Assembly: GCA_011503125.2 (NCBI GenBank)
Contig: WWBZ02000016.1
Span: 4,030,001 to 4,094,000, forward strand
Length of the DNA stretch: 64,000 nt
Direction: 5' to 3'
Source: Botryosphaeria dothidea
Lineage: Eukaryota > Ascomycota > Dothideomycetes > Botryosphaeriales > Botryosphaeriaceae
Shown: in pieces, positions 35,201 to 44,911 of the stretch
Position numbering within the stretch: position 1 is the first letter of the stretch
Layout: every line of letters begins with the position of its first letter
Program-made: the position numbers and the translations under genes
The notes under the pieces: generated by a model
Databases searched by the model: none
Seen by the model: only the letters and a program-made list of their open reading frames with translations
What the model was told of the DNA's origin: nothing

Positions 35201-36459
35201 AGACCGACGATGCAAACCTCGAAGCGCACAGCGAGATCGAGGAGGCGCTGAAGGAGGAGACTTGGTGGCATGACATTCAGAAGCTCCGCGGAAGACAAAA
35301 TGGCGCCATCGCACCGATGGAGGAAGTGGCGCAAATTGAAGGCTTCCTAGAAAACGCTTCAAACTGGCCAGGCACTTCTTTCCTGCAGGGTGATCGGGAG
35401 AGCAAACCAAAGAGATTTGCTGACCTCAGGAAAATGCTCCGCCGGAGACGCAGAACTTCTATGAGCAGTCTCAAGCAGTTCGGTGTCAGTATGGGCATGC
35501 GGACACATCGCCTCCCTCCAGACCTTGCCGATGGAGAGGAGAGCTCCAGCTCAGAATCTGAAGGCGAGGACATGGGTGATACCGGAAGCAGCGACAGCGA
35601 TCCATCAGTGGCCTCGGAAAACGACGTCGACGAGCTGCAAAGCGATGCGTCCGACGACGAATCCATAGCTCCAGTCCGCAGAACACGCAGTGCAGACGAG
35701 AGCGTCAGCCGCTCATCTACGCCGCACATGCGTCCTCAGCGCGGTTCAAGCGCAACGCCCTACTCTTCCACGCCCAAGCAACAGCATTCGCAGCTGAGCC
35801 TCTCCGCCCACGATCAACCCGCTGCTGCCGGTTCCGACAGCACGCTCGTCACCTCCCAGCCCCCCACGCACACCACATCGACCCCCCAACCCGGCAGCAG
35901 CGACACCAACCTCGCGACCTCCCGTCAATCTCTCCCCAAGTTCACTTCCAAGCCCGTCCCGCGCACGCAGGTCGCATCCGACGACGGGCCGGGCCCGTCG
36001 ATCATGTTCGCCGAGCCCATCTCCCCCGAAGAGCGTCGCGGCGGCGGCCCCAGCGGCGGCGCGGGCACCTCCATCTACACGCGCAGCGGCTCGCCGCAAG
36101 TGAACCAGCCCTTTCCGCACCAAGGCCCTTCCGCCCCCGCAGAGCAGCCACAACCTCCGGACAGCCCTGGCGCCGCGTCCCAGGCGTCCGGCTTCCCCCT
36201 TCAGCAGTCCGTCCCGCTGTCATTCAACGACCTGCCGTGCCGCGCGCAGCACCTGATCCTGAACGAGCTGATCCGGCGCGAGAGCGGTGCGGAGAAGACG
36301 GCGGTGGTCTTCACGACGCTGCCCAGCCCCGTTGAGGGGACGTGTGCGGGGGAGGCGGAGAGCGTGCGGTACCTCTCTGATTTGGAGGTGCTGTGTCAGG
36401 GGCTGCCGCCGGTGATGTTGGTGCATAGTAATAGTATGACTGTGACGACGAATTTGTGA
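32260..36459 (+). CDS. VHC1: Vacuolar cation-chloride cotransporter (SLC12 family)
   Basis: Three exons, 32260-33371, 33433-33598 and 33652-36459 (introns 61 and 53 nt), give 1,361 residues. Homologue of yeast Vhc1, a K-Cl cotransporter of the vacuolar membrane. Seen: a basic Ser-rich N-terminus; 12 hydrophobic segments starting GTFAGVFVPTTLNVLSILMFLRFG, with [44 protein letters not shown] (restored by splicing) and NVSGALVLLGEFASS; and a large cytosolic SLC12 C-domain with HVIVTNDFAGA, then a disordered Ser/Pro tail ending NDLPCRAQHLILNELIRRES, which is typical of fungal Vhc1 C-termini. Intron 1 uses a weak donor (GTCAGT). Intron 2 is placed at GTG|GTATAG to keep the family spacing VIQ-x-x-NVSG; CAA|GTGGTA is the alternative, one residue shorter. 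Confidence 0.92.
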
Positions 36460-37202
36460 GGGAGGGGAGGGGGAAGGAGAGGGGAGGGGGGAATGAGGTG
36501 AGAGGTATGGTAGATTTGTTTGTCGGTCTAAAACGGTAGCGTTGTTCTTATTCTGTGCGAGCATTGGGCGGGATGTTTTGCAATTTGGCCATACGTTGAT
36601 GCGCTGTTGGAAAAAATATCTCACTGTTGTAGAACTCTTTGCCCTCCAGGGAAGGATTCTTAAGATGAACGGGTTATGGCCCTTAGGCCTGTATTTTGCC
36701 GTACGCATTTTCTCTATGCGCTCAGATCATACATACCGCCTCTTAACTAGGCTTTAAATAGCTTTGGAGGATGTAGAACATGGAAGAAGAAATCACAAAA
36801 GTAAAATAGGCCCTTTTCATGGAGATGTGGCGGTTTGGAGAGGATCTACACATCAATGATCAATAACAAAGATAATCGGCGTGGCAACGTGCCCATAGGG
36901 GAATAGCACAATAAAGGACAGGATGCAGCTTCAAAGATTATATTTTTACCAAGGTACTTCGATACCAATGATATTGTACAGTATTATATTAGGACTGCCT
37001 TGGGGAGTTGCAGCGTTCGTCCAGACGCAAGTGTTGTATGTTTTTGGTAACAAAGCCATCCGGATGAATACTTCGACTTTTCATGGCTGCCTTGATCTGA
37101 TATTTGCAATCGACACTGACAGTCCGCTGAAGAGCTCATCTGTTATAGACAGCCAGTAGGGATTCATAATCATCGGTAAGGCTGCTTCTAAGCGTCATTT
37201 GC
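36460..37202. other. Convergent intergenic region
   Basis: About 740 bp, AT-rich, between the 3' ends of VHC1 and the CFEM-like gene. Begins with a GGGAGG-rich run (36460-36495) in the VHC1 3' UTR. No gene recognised. Confidence 0.5.
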
Positions 37203-37750
37203 TCACAGCACAAACAACGCCGCGGCACCAATCATTCCAGCCACGCCACCGACGGCCTGCTTTGTCCCGGCGCCAGCGAAGGTGGATGGAGTGCTGGCGG
37301 GGGTTGACGTGGGCGTGGAAGCCATGTTCGACGTCGCCGACGAGGCCATGGTAGAGGTTCCGCTCGCCGAGCTGGCAGCGGATGACGAAGAGCTCGAGCT
37401 GTCAACGCCGGGGACAGAGGCGCAGAACTGCTCTCCGAGAGCGGCGAGTTCTGCAGCAGGATGGTCAGAATAAGGTTTCTTTCTTCTCACTGCCGCAGGG
37501 ACTTACTGGAGATGTCATCGGGGGTGCATGTTCCGGGATCGGCGGTGAGGGCTTTGGTCAAGTAGTCCTGCGTGAACTGCTTGCCGGTCGTGCACTGGCA
37601 AACATAGTCGGTGGCTTTGCAAGGGTTGCCCGGAGCGCTGGCGGCGGCAAGGAAATCATTGGCGGCGCAGGAGCTGGCGATGATGCTGATGTCTTGTGCT
37701 GCGGCGAATGCACTGAGTGCGGCAACGGATACTGAGAGCGTGAATCTCAT
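37203..37750 (-). CDS. CFEM-like GPI-anchored surface protein
   Basis: Two exons, 37750-37507 and 37450-37203 (56-nt intron), give 163 residues. Seen: signal peptide MRFTLSVSVAALSAFAAAQ, a Cys module (SSC, NPC, DYVCQC, GTC, QFC), a Ser/Thr-rich stalk (SSSSSSSAASSASGTS, repeated TPTSTPAST), and a hydrophobic C-terminus after GAG-TKQAVGG that suits a GPI signal. The pattern resembles CFEM, used in haem/iron uptake and cell-wall attachment, but only six Cys are present where CFEM has eight, and the first C-x3-C pair is missing. So it is CFEM-like rather than canonical. Splicing gives DDISKLAALGEQFC. Located at the cell wall or plasma membrane by inference. Confidence 0.8.
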
Positions 37751-38806
37751 TTTGAATATGGACGCTGTCAATAAGAGAACGAGGAAGTCGGATTTCGAAT
37801 TGCGGCAGGAACTGTTGGATATCTCTTGTGTCTTCCAGATCGTGAATAATGGGAAGTCGCAGAGCCTGCCAGAGGCTTTATAGTTCAGACATTCAGCCCC
37901 AAAAAGCACCTATGCCCTGTTGGTCCCAAGTTTAGACAACACGCCACAGTGGTTAGCGAGTATTGTTTGAATGCCTGCTGGCTCTCTGGGGATGCGCTCC
38001 CGAAACGTTGGCGTGACATTTTACGGTTAGGACCCCTGCAATCAAGATAGCCTACGTGCACTTCTTCCCCAAAGCAGATTGGCTAATCGCAAAAAAATTC
38101 TCCAAAACGTCAAGCGGTATGCTTTGAGAGTGTTGCTGGCTTGAAGTGGACGCACTATTTGGAACTGTTCTGCGGGGGAAAAGCCTACCTCGGTACAAAA
38201 GGGAGGCTTGGAAGGGCGAGGGATGAAGAAGGCGCCAATTGGCGCAAGCATTTTGAGCCCCTTGGTCGACCGGGGTGCAGCGAGGCGTTTCTAGATGCTG
38301 CGGGGAAGTGGGGGCTTTAGGACCTGTTCCTGCCGCTCAACCCACTAGCGCCGGTCTGGCTCTCTGTGACATGTCACCGGCGAGGTCGCAAGGCGTTAGT
38401 GAAGCATTTCTCTGCAGGTCATTTGTAGCTTTCTTTAACGCTGTTTTGCAAATAAGGTAAGTTCGATCTTGGCAAAATCCCCCTCAGCCGTAAGAGCACA
38501 CTACAAATGCAGCTTGATGGAGCTTAAGAACGCCTCGCTTCTTTCCACCGCGACTTGCCTCGGGTGGTGGTTCTTGGCCGCGCTTTTCTCGCCGAGTGTT
38601 CTTTCCACTGGATGGCTGACAGGATTTTACGAGCAGCAATTTGCTGAACTGTTGGCTTTGGGTGGTGTTAATTACGATAGCGGAGGAGAGCGGAAGCATG
38701 AACGGCTTTGTTTGCCGACGATGAACGAATACACGGATGTTGAATATTCCGAACCTTCTCAACCAACATGCTGTCAGCTTTCGGCGAACCCGCGGAGATC
38801 TGAGGA
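37751..38806. other. Intergenic, about 1 kb
   Basis: Contains the CFEM-like gene promoter at the left and the 3' flank of the oxidoreductase at the right. Short frames (for example 38484-39044 minus) overlap the oxidoreductase antisense and are not supported. No RNA gene or repeat seen. Confidence 0.45.
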
Positions 38807-39814
38807 TCAAGTCAGGACGACAATCTTGCCGTTTGCCTCGTTTGCCTCCATTACCCGGTGCGCCTCTGCAATCTCGTCCAACTTGAAGACCCGTCCAACC
38901 TTCACCCTCAAGTTTCCTGCCGCGACCTGGCCCGCAAACTCCTGCAAGGGTGTGCCGACAAAGTCCTTCTCCGAACCACCGTATGCCGTCAAGCACACAT
39001 TGACAGGTATGAACTCCATCGGATTCACCTCCTTCAAAGTCCATTCATTCCCCACAATGCCAACCATAGACACAATTCCACCCTGCTTCGTGCACTCCAA
39101 CGAATCCCTCAACGTGACCGTTCCAATCAATTCTAACACCTTATCGAACTTCCCCTCCTCCTCCGCATATTTCTCCACCAACTTCCCATCATCCACCACC
39201 GTCTCATCAGCCCCAGCTTCCTTCATCACCCCAACCTTCCCCTCACTCCTACTCGTCGCAACCACATGCGCACCCAAACCCTTCGCCAGCGCCGCCGCCG
39301 CCAACCCAACACTCGTCGTCCCGCCCCTAATCAACAACTTCTCCCCTTCCTTTACCCTCAAACTCTTCGTCAGCGCCCCCCACGCCGTCTGTAGCATCTC
39401 CGGCAGCGCGCCCAGCGTCTCCCAGGCCACGCCCATCTCCCCCTCGCTCGCCGCCACCACCGACACCTGGCTCGCCGGCACGCACGTATACTCCCCATAC
39501 CCGCCATCGAACGCCCTGCCCATCCCGCCCATCGCCGTCGCCACAACGGCACCGACCGGAAACCTCGACTCGTTGCCCGGCGCGGCGGCGACGGTGCCCG
39601 TGGCCTCGATGCCGAGGACGCGCGGGAAGCGCACGCCGGGGGAGTGGCCCTGGCGCGTGAAGAGCTCGGAGCGGTTGAGGCCGAAGGCGCGGACGCGGAT
39701 CAGGACGTCGGCTTGCCGTGGCGTTGGGATGGGGAGGGTTTCGACCTTGAGGACGTCCGGGCCGCCGGGGGCGCGCATGACGGCGGCGCGCATGGTCTTG
39801 GGGATGGGTGGCAT
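38807..39814 (-). CDS. Zn-independent quinone oxidoreductase-type MDR protein
   Basis: Intronless, 335 residues. Medium-chain dehydrogenase/reductase using NAD(P)H. Seen: N-terminal GroES-like half [18 protein letters not shown] with [29 protein letters not shown], and the nucleotide-binding half with [26 protein letters not shown]. The four structural-zinc cysteines of alcohol dehydrogenases are absent, which points to the quinone oxidoreductase branch. Substrate unknown. A Fot1/pogo element begins 304 bp upstream of the ATG, so its promoter has been displaced or shortened by the insertion. Confidence 0.9.
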   Translation of the reverse strand: MPPIPKTMRAAVMRAPGGPDVLKVETLPIPTPRQADVLIRVRAFGLNRSELFTRQGHSPGVRFPRVLGIEATGTVAAAPGNESRFPVGAVVATAMGGMGRAFDGGYGEYTCVPASQVSVVAASEGEMGVAWETLGALPEMLQTAWGALTKSLRVKEGEKLLIRGGTTSVGLAAAALAKGLGAHVVATSRSEGKVGVMKEAGADETVVDDGKLVEKYAEEEGKFDKVLELIGTVTLRDSLECTKQGGIVSMVGIVGNEWTLKEVNPMEFIPVNVCLTAYGGSEKDFVGTPLQEFAGQVAAGNLRVKVGRVFKLDEIAEAHRVMEANEANGKIVVLT

Positions 39815-40117
39815 TTTGCGTTTGGGCCCTGATCACCAAAGTAGGTCTTTGGAGTGGAAGTGCTGGATCCGATATCGAGAGACGGTTGCATGAACTTGCT
39901 GTAATGCGTTAGTCTGCGAAGAGTCGATGCTGAGCTGACTGGCATGAGAATAAGCACGTGAGACATACTTTTTTTGTAATGAGATGGCCTGTGTTTGTAG
40001 TCTGAGCCAAGACATGAGAGAAGCTCCTAAATACCTGAGCCCCGCGGACTTTGCGGCACATTTCGGAGTTACTGCCCCGCTCCATCGGCGTCGTGCTGAG
40101 GTGATAGGCGGAAGCTA
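39815..40117. other. Oxidoreductase promoter remnant, bounded by a transposon
   Basis: About 303 bp between the oxidoreductase ATG and the left end of the Fot1/pogo element. It must hold the core promoter of the oxidoreductase. No specific motif claimed. Confidence 0.45.
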
Positions 40118-40164
40118 ACGTAATCCACAAGCGAGTCGGACACACAAGCGAGTCGGACACGCGC
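40116..40164 (+). repeat. Left terminal inverted repeat (with TA)
   Basis: 49 bp identical to the reverse complement of 41907-41955. It contains two tandem copies of ACAAGCGAGTCGGAC. Identity ends at 40164, after which the ends diverge. Confidence 0.95.
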
Positions 40165-40473
40165 GTCACCACCAGCACATTTAAGGGCAGATATCACCAT
40201 AAATCCTTAGGATATATTAAATATGTATACTATACTGAATTATTAACGCCTTAGGCATCTATTTGCCCTATGCTTAAGTGAATCGCATACGCTACAGCGC
40301 GGTGGCGCGCGTTGCTTTGCCTCACCCTGGCCTGGTACAGCGACTGGATTTTGCCACTCTTTTTCCTTCCGTATAAGTTATGCTCCTTCTGCGACCGTGA
40401 GAGTGCCACCGTTAGCTATATAGGACCTCCTCCCTTGCCTTTTGGCCTTTTATTTCTCATTTACGGCCCGTAA

Positions 40474-41880
40474 TTAAGCGTTTTTACTCGCTAAAAGTAC
40501 AGCACTGTGCATTGCCATTTGGCAGCCTTTAAGAAGCTGATTTACCGCACGATCTGTTGGCGTTGGTGGGCTCTGTGTACGCCGCTTAAGGAGGTCCTTA
40601 AGTAGCGCAGCCTGGCGCTCTAAATCCACGATAGTATGCGGTGTTTCAGACTGCCACTGAGTGTTGGTGGGTGCAGGTACTAGTAACGGTGTTCGGAGCG
40701 TGATTTGAAGCCGTGACAGCACTTGTTCTGAGTCCAGTAGTACAAGCCCTGTTGCCATAAAGCCGCTACGGATATTATCCGTAGATAGGGCCTCTATACG
40801 GGCTTGTTTATATATTGAAAGGAACTCAGGCTTGTCGACGTGGTTGATGCCAAGCCTTACATTTTCGGCGACGAGACGGCGGTACGCGGCCTTTAGGGGC
40901 GAAAAACAACCTATATCAAGAGGCTGTAGAAGGTGTGATGAATAAGCAGGCATACAGAGGGTAATAATTGACCGTTCTGCGCAAAATTAATCGAATTTAG
41001 GCGTTGCATGGCTACTATGGCCGTCAAGGATTAATAGCCGGTATGTACCAACCGTTCGAGGCGCTGTAATTGGGTCGAATACATTCCGAATCCATTCTAA
41101 ACTAATTTCGTTCGTCGTCTAGCCGTTTTCGCTGAGGGTGATTACCCAATCGCGTGGGATATCATTATTTTCGTACCAGGTGGAGATGTGAACCTTGCCC
41201 GCAAAGATAAGCATTGGAGGAAGCGACCAGCCGCGTGAATTGACACTTTCGATTAATGTTACCCACTCGCGGTCGCCTGGTTGTGTTGTTACAGGTCTGC
41301 CGCGTCGGTCTGATCTTGTAACAACGCGTGTTATTCCAATAATACCCATTGCATAGCCAATCTCATCGAAGTTGTAGATATCGTCAGGTACAATGCCATA
41401 TTTGCGCACCGTATTACTAACAAGCCGGAACCAATCCCGTAATTTAACTGGATCTTCACATTGGGCCCTCTGGTAGTCATATTTACGCGTATATTTTGCT
41501 TTCAGCTCGGGGCGGCGGTTGATAAAGTTGCGAGGCCAGTTCTTTCCAATCGAGGCTAACGCTGAAGCTACGCGTTATTTGAGCAATAATTCAGCCGCCT
41601 TACGTACGGCACAAATTCTTGGTGGGTAGCCGCGTTCGTCCATCGATATGATCCATTATACGAGGGCTTGCTCTTCGGTTTCGGTAAGCTTGTGGTTGTT
41701 TGCGCGTGTTTCGGTGCGTGCAGCGCGTCCGTGAATGCGATCGTGAAGACTCGAACTTGGCACACTGTAGAGCCGTGCGGCAGCTCGGCCGCTTGAAACC
41801 TGGCTTTTGCGAAGGGCTTGAATCGCGAGAAGTTTACGGCCCTCTTGTTGGGCCTTTGCGGCCCGTCTTTGGGCTGGCAT
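40474..41880 (-). pseudogene. Fot1/pogo transposase, four nonsense codons
   Basis: One continuous 468-codon reading frame from ATG at 41880 to TAA at 40474, interrupted by in-frame stops at 41656-41658 (TAA), 41575-41577 (TAA), 41119-41121 (TAG) and 40987-40989 (TAA), with no frameshift. Domains in order: N-terminal Psq/HTH (LLAIQALRKSQVSSGRAAAR, YSVPSSSLHDRI), a CENP-B-type helical region (SIGKNWPRNFINRRPELK), and the DDE nuclease with acidic residues in YNFDEIGYAMG, LLILDGHSSH and HLLQPLDIGCF. Each stop is one C-to-T or G-to-A change from CAA/CAG or TGG in CpA context, so the copy is dead and probably RIP-affected. It could still be mobilised in trans, since both ends are intact. Confidence 0.88.
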
Positions 41881-41906
41881 AAGGTGGTGAATCTGGTGTG
41901 TCTGAT

Positions 41907-41955
41907 GCGCGTGTCCGACTCGCTTGTGTGTCCGACTCGCTTGTGGATTACGTTA
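41907..41955 (-). repeat. Right terminal inverted repeat (with TA)
   Basis: Exact reverse complement of 40116-40164 over 49 bp. Confidence 0.95.
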
Positions 41956-42579
41956 TGCCGCCTAGAAAGTTAGTCAGCGCTCGCCTCTGCTTCCATACAG
42001 AGGCGTAATCCTTCAACCTACGCAGTCCCTTGCCAAACTGTCATAAGGTGAGTGCCCCCGTACATGCAGGAAAATAGCCAGAAAGAAGAGGCAGAATAGA
42101 AGGGCTCTGAGTCGCGACAGTAACAGGGCAGGATAGAGACGAGTACAAAGACACGATGGAGTCTGGTATCGTCGAAGAAACAAGGCTGATGACAGAGCGC
42201 TGCTCCTGGCAGACCAAAGTTGATTGAAAATTGACAACAGAACAGCAGCGGTAAATCAAAAAGGTTGAAAGAAACATGATTCGAACATCGTAAATTAAAA
42301 GACGGCCAGCAAGGCTCCTGGATACTTGTCAACATACTAAGAAAAAAGGTGAAATAAAAAATTAAAAAAGTAAAGAGGGCAAAGAACTCCTGCGAGGGGT
42401 ATCAGAGTGGGTTAGGCTTCCTTCTCTTTACTACCGTCTCCGACCTCCAGGTTCAAACCTGGACTGTAATGCCTCTGTCCACGACCAAATCCGATGGCCT
42501 TTTCCGTCCGTTTCTGCCTTTGCCGTTATTTACATTCCTCCTCTTTTCCTTCCCTTCCACCTTGTCTTCCGCCCCACGT
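41956..42579. other. Intergenic, with tRNA-like promoter boxes
   Basis: About 620 bp between the transposon and the 3' end of the Cys-rich surface protein gene. At 42400-42420 there is TATCAGAGTGGG (A-box-like) and at 42449-42464 a CCAGG/CCTGG hairpin with loop TTCAAA (B-box-like), but no acceptor stem pairs around them. It may be a tRNA-derived relic. Nothing else recognised. Confidence 0.35.
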
Positions 42580-43970
42580 TCAAGGAGTCATCTCAAACCT
42601 CTCTTTTCTTGTCCCTGCCTCCCCATCGTATTCATAGACCCACGAGCTGCTCTCCCTCCCTGCGGTCGACCACGACACATGCGACCCCCGTGGCCCAACA
42701 CTCCCACTACCCGCACCACCACCGCCAGCATTACTCGTCGCCCAGCTGACATGCCTCCCCTGCCCAACTCCTTCCGGCCCCAAATTCCCAGGAACGCCGC
42801 TCCCGTAAATAACACCCCCACCCCCGTCCGCATACCCGCCATCATACATCTCATACCCCTCGTACCCGCCCTGCTGCCCCTGCGGCGTCTGCGGCAGCGG
42901 CGCCGGCCCCGCCATGACCACCGTGCCCCCGTGGCTGAAGCGTGGCTTGACGGACGGGTTGTACGCGCTGCTGCTGCCGGCGGCGGACGAGGCGCCGTAG
43001 ATGCGCGGGATCATGTGTTCCCGGGCGGCGCGCTCGCGCTCCTCGCGGGCGGCCTCGGTCATCTGGCGGATGCGCTCGCGCGCCTTGCGGTCGCGGTTGA
43101 TCAGCACGAAGATGGCGGCCAGCGCGGCGAGCAGGCACACGCCCAGCGGCACGCCGGCCGAGAGGCCGACGATGTAGCTGCGGTCGGGCGGGCAGTCGCG
43201 CTCCTTCGAGTCGTAGTCATCGTCGTCTTCTTCGGCAGTGAGCGGGATGCCGGAGGTTGCGAGGGAGGAGGTCGAGGTCGTTGTTGTGGTGGAGTCCTCG
43301 TCGTCGCGCTGGATCAGGCGTTGGGCGTCGGTATGGTCCTCTGGCGTCGTCTTGTCGAACGGTTGGCGGTGCTGCTGGGCGGAAAGAAGAAGGGCACCGA
43401 AGTCCAGACGGAAGGTTTGGTCTGCATGCTTGCAGCAGGACGTGTCGCCGATGCCGTCGCCATCCGCGGCACTGCAACACCAGGTGCCGTCCTGGCAAGG
43501 CACGATAGCGAATGAAGATGACGAACCGCCCAATTCGACTGCGAAGGAAGAAGGGACGATCAGCTGGGGCTCAAAGACATCGATCGTTGGGGCTCGGCGG
43601 AGATCATCATACCCGACTTGCAGTAGCTTGGGCAGGCTTCATCTTGATTAGTAGGGTCGGTACAGCCGCCAACATAGAGAACGGAGCGAGAGTCGGTTGC
43701 ATGTGGATTAAAGCATAGGCCGCTTGAAATACAGATGCTGTCCAGCCCAGGTTGCCTGCAGCATGGGCTATGGGAGTTGGTGTCGTAGCACGGAGTGGCG
43801 TTTTCGGCAGCCAGGCCATTAGGATAGTAACATTGCCGGGTGGCTGATGTGATCATGGCGTTAAGCATTAGCAGTAACCATACTATTGGCACTGTCGATC
43901 TGGAAAAGGATAAGAGAGAGGGCGAAATGAAGGCATAGCTGCGGGTGCTATGGGCGGATGCGCTGGGCAT
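42580..43970 (-). CDS. Cys-rich single-pass surface protein (sensor-like), unknown function
   Basis: Two exons, 43970-43613 and 43538-42580 (74-nt intron), give 438 residues. Seen: an N-terminal signal/anchor (TVPIVWLLLMLNAMI), an ectodomain with CYYPNGL, PCYDTNSHSPCCRQPG, SGLCFNP, GGCTDP, CPSYCK, PCQDGTWCC and DTSCCKHAD, a Thr/Ser and Asp linker, one membrane segment at about 241-266 (YIVGLSAGVPLGVCLLAAL), a basic juxtamembrane helix NRDRKARERIRQ, and a Gly/Tyr/Ser-rich cytosolic tail. This layout recurs in fungal plasma-membrane proteins of unknown role and resembles WSC/Mid2-type sensors only in topology. The start may be 16 codons further upstream (44018); 43970 gives a more usual signal peptide. 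Confidence 0.8.
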
Positions 43971-44911
43971 CGTTGTCAAAAAGCGGGGAGGCGGGCTTGA
44001 GAAAGCGACGGCAACCACGCGCCCACATGGTTGTTTTGAGCCGGGGGGGGGGCTAAGGCTGATTATTTATGATTAGTTTCTGGAGGGAGATCAAACAAGA
44101 GGGATCTTAACCAGGTCCATGACTGCGTATTTCGGCCAGCCCGCTTGGCGGGCGACTCGTATGCAAATGCTCGCAGATTGGAAGAAAGGGGACGCCAGCT
44201 GCCCGCGCGCGCCGAAGAAGGAGTGCTTGGCCAGCTTCGTCGAGCCTGAAATTCTCATGCCCGGCGCAGCATGTGGCGCCTGCTTCCGCCAATTTAGAGA
44301 TGTGCTCACCGCGTCGTCGAGATTTTCGCCACTCCGGAGTTTGGGGGCCGTCCATGTCGTCTCCGAATACGAGCCACTCTGTCTTCCGTATATAAAGAGC
44401 AAGGGCAGCTCAGACAGTCGTCGTGTTTCCCACCTGCTGGTCCTCCGGGGCGTTTGATAGCAGCGACTCGCGTGCCCTCGGCCCGAACCCAACGACTGAC
44501 CCAAGCACAAGGAGGGACGGGAGCACCCTAGGCCAGACGGAAATGACGTAGGGTGCAGGCCGCTGTGGGGGGTCTAGAAGCGAGCGGTTTTTGGCACTAC
44601 CTCTTTTCCCGAACCGATATCAAGATCATCGCTTCGACGATTGCGACACCAGGAATCGGCAACAAGTCTCCCCAGTATCGTCAGATTTACATATCCGAAC
44701 CACTTTTCACTGCTCCCCCATCAATCCTCCTTACATCCGAGTTAGCCTGGAACTTCGTCTACTGGGCCGGAGTGTACCGTGGAATTGCGTTGAGTAAAAG
44801 ACCCGCATGTTGAGACTGGAGTTCTACCGCCGAGTGGTTGGCCTGAACTGGTGAGGGCAGAGCCGATGATCTTTCTCGTTGTAGAGATATTTCGCATATG
44901 TGCGCATTCGC
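43971..44911. other. Intergenic, about 940 bp, doubtful ORF
   Basis: Holds the promoter of the surface-protein gene, a G-run at 44043-44051, and the 3' flank of the nitronate monooxygenase. A plus-strand frame at 44119-44457 (112 residues) has a CGAC pair but no recognised family and is overlapped by an equally long minus frame (44091-44510). Neither is annotated as a gene. Confidence 0.4.

Larger units (their letters stand above)
40116..41955 (-). mobile_element. Fot1/pogo-type (Tc1/mariner superfamily) DNA transposon
   Basis: A 1.84-kb element. Its ends are a perfect inverted repeat of 49 bp (40116-40164 against 41907-41955), starting TAACGTAATCC. The outer TA on each side is the expected target duplication of this superfamily, leaving 47-bp inverted repeats. 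Each inverted repeat contains the 15-mer ACAAGCGAGTCGGAC twice in tandem (17-bp period), a likely transposase-binding arrangement. The interior holds one transposase frame on the minus strand with four stops. Element size and domain order fit Fot1/Pot-like elements of filamentous fungi. Confidence 0.9.

Noticed and set aside
38469..39893. 474-residue plus-strand frame opposite the oxidoreductase
   Set aside because: Antisense shadow of the minus-strand oxidoreductase; low-complexity Ser/Pro/Thr translation.
42390..42470. tRNA gene suggested by A-box-like and B-box-like sequence
   Set aside because: A TTCAAA loop with a CCAGG/CCTGG stem and TATCAGAGTGGG are present, but no 7-bp acceptor stem can be formed and no anticodon arm fits.
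44091..44510. Overlapping plus (44119-44457) and minus (44091-44510) frames as a small gene
   Set aside because: Neither has a recognised domain; the plus frame has a CGAC pair but no second zinc half, and the two are equally plausible shadows.
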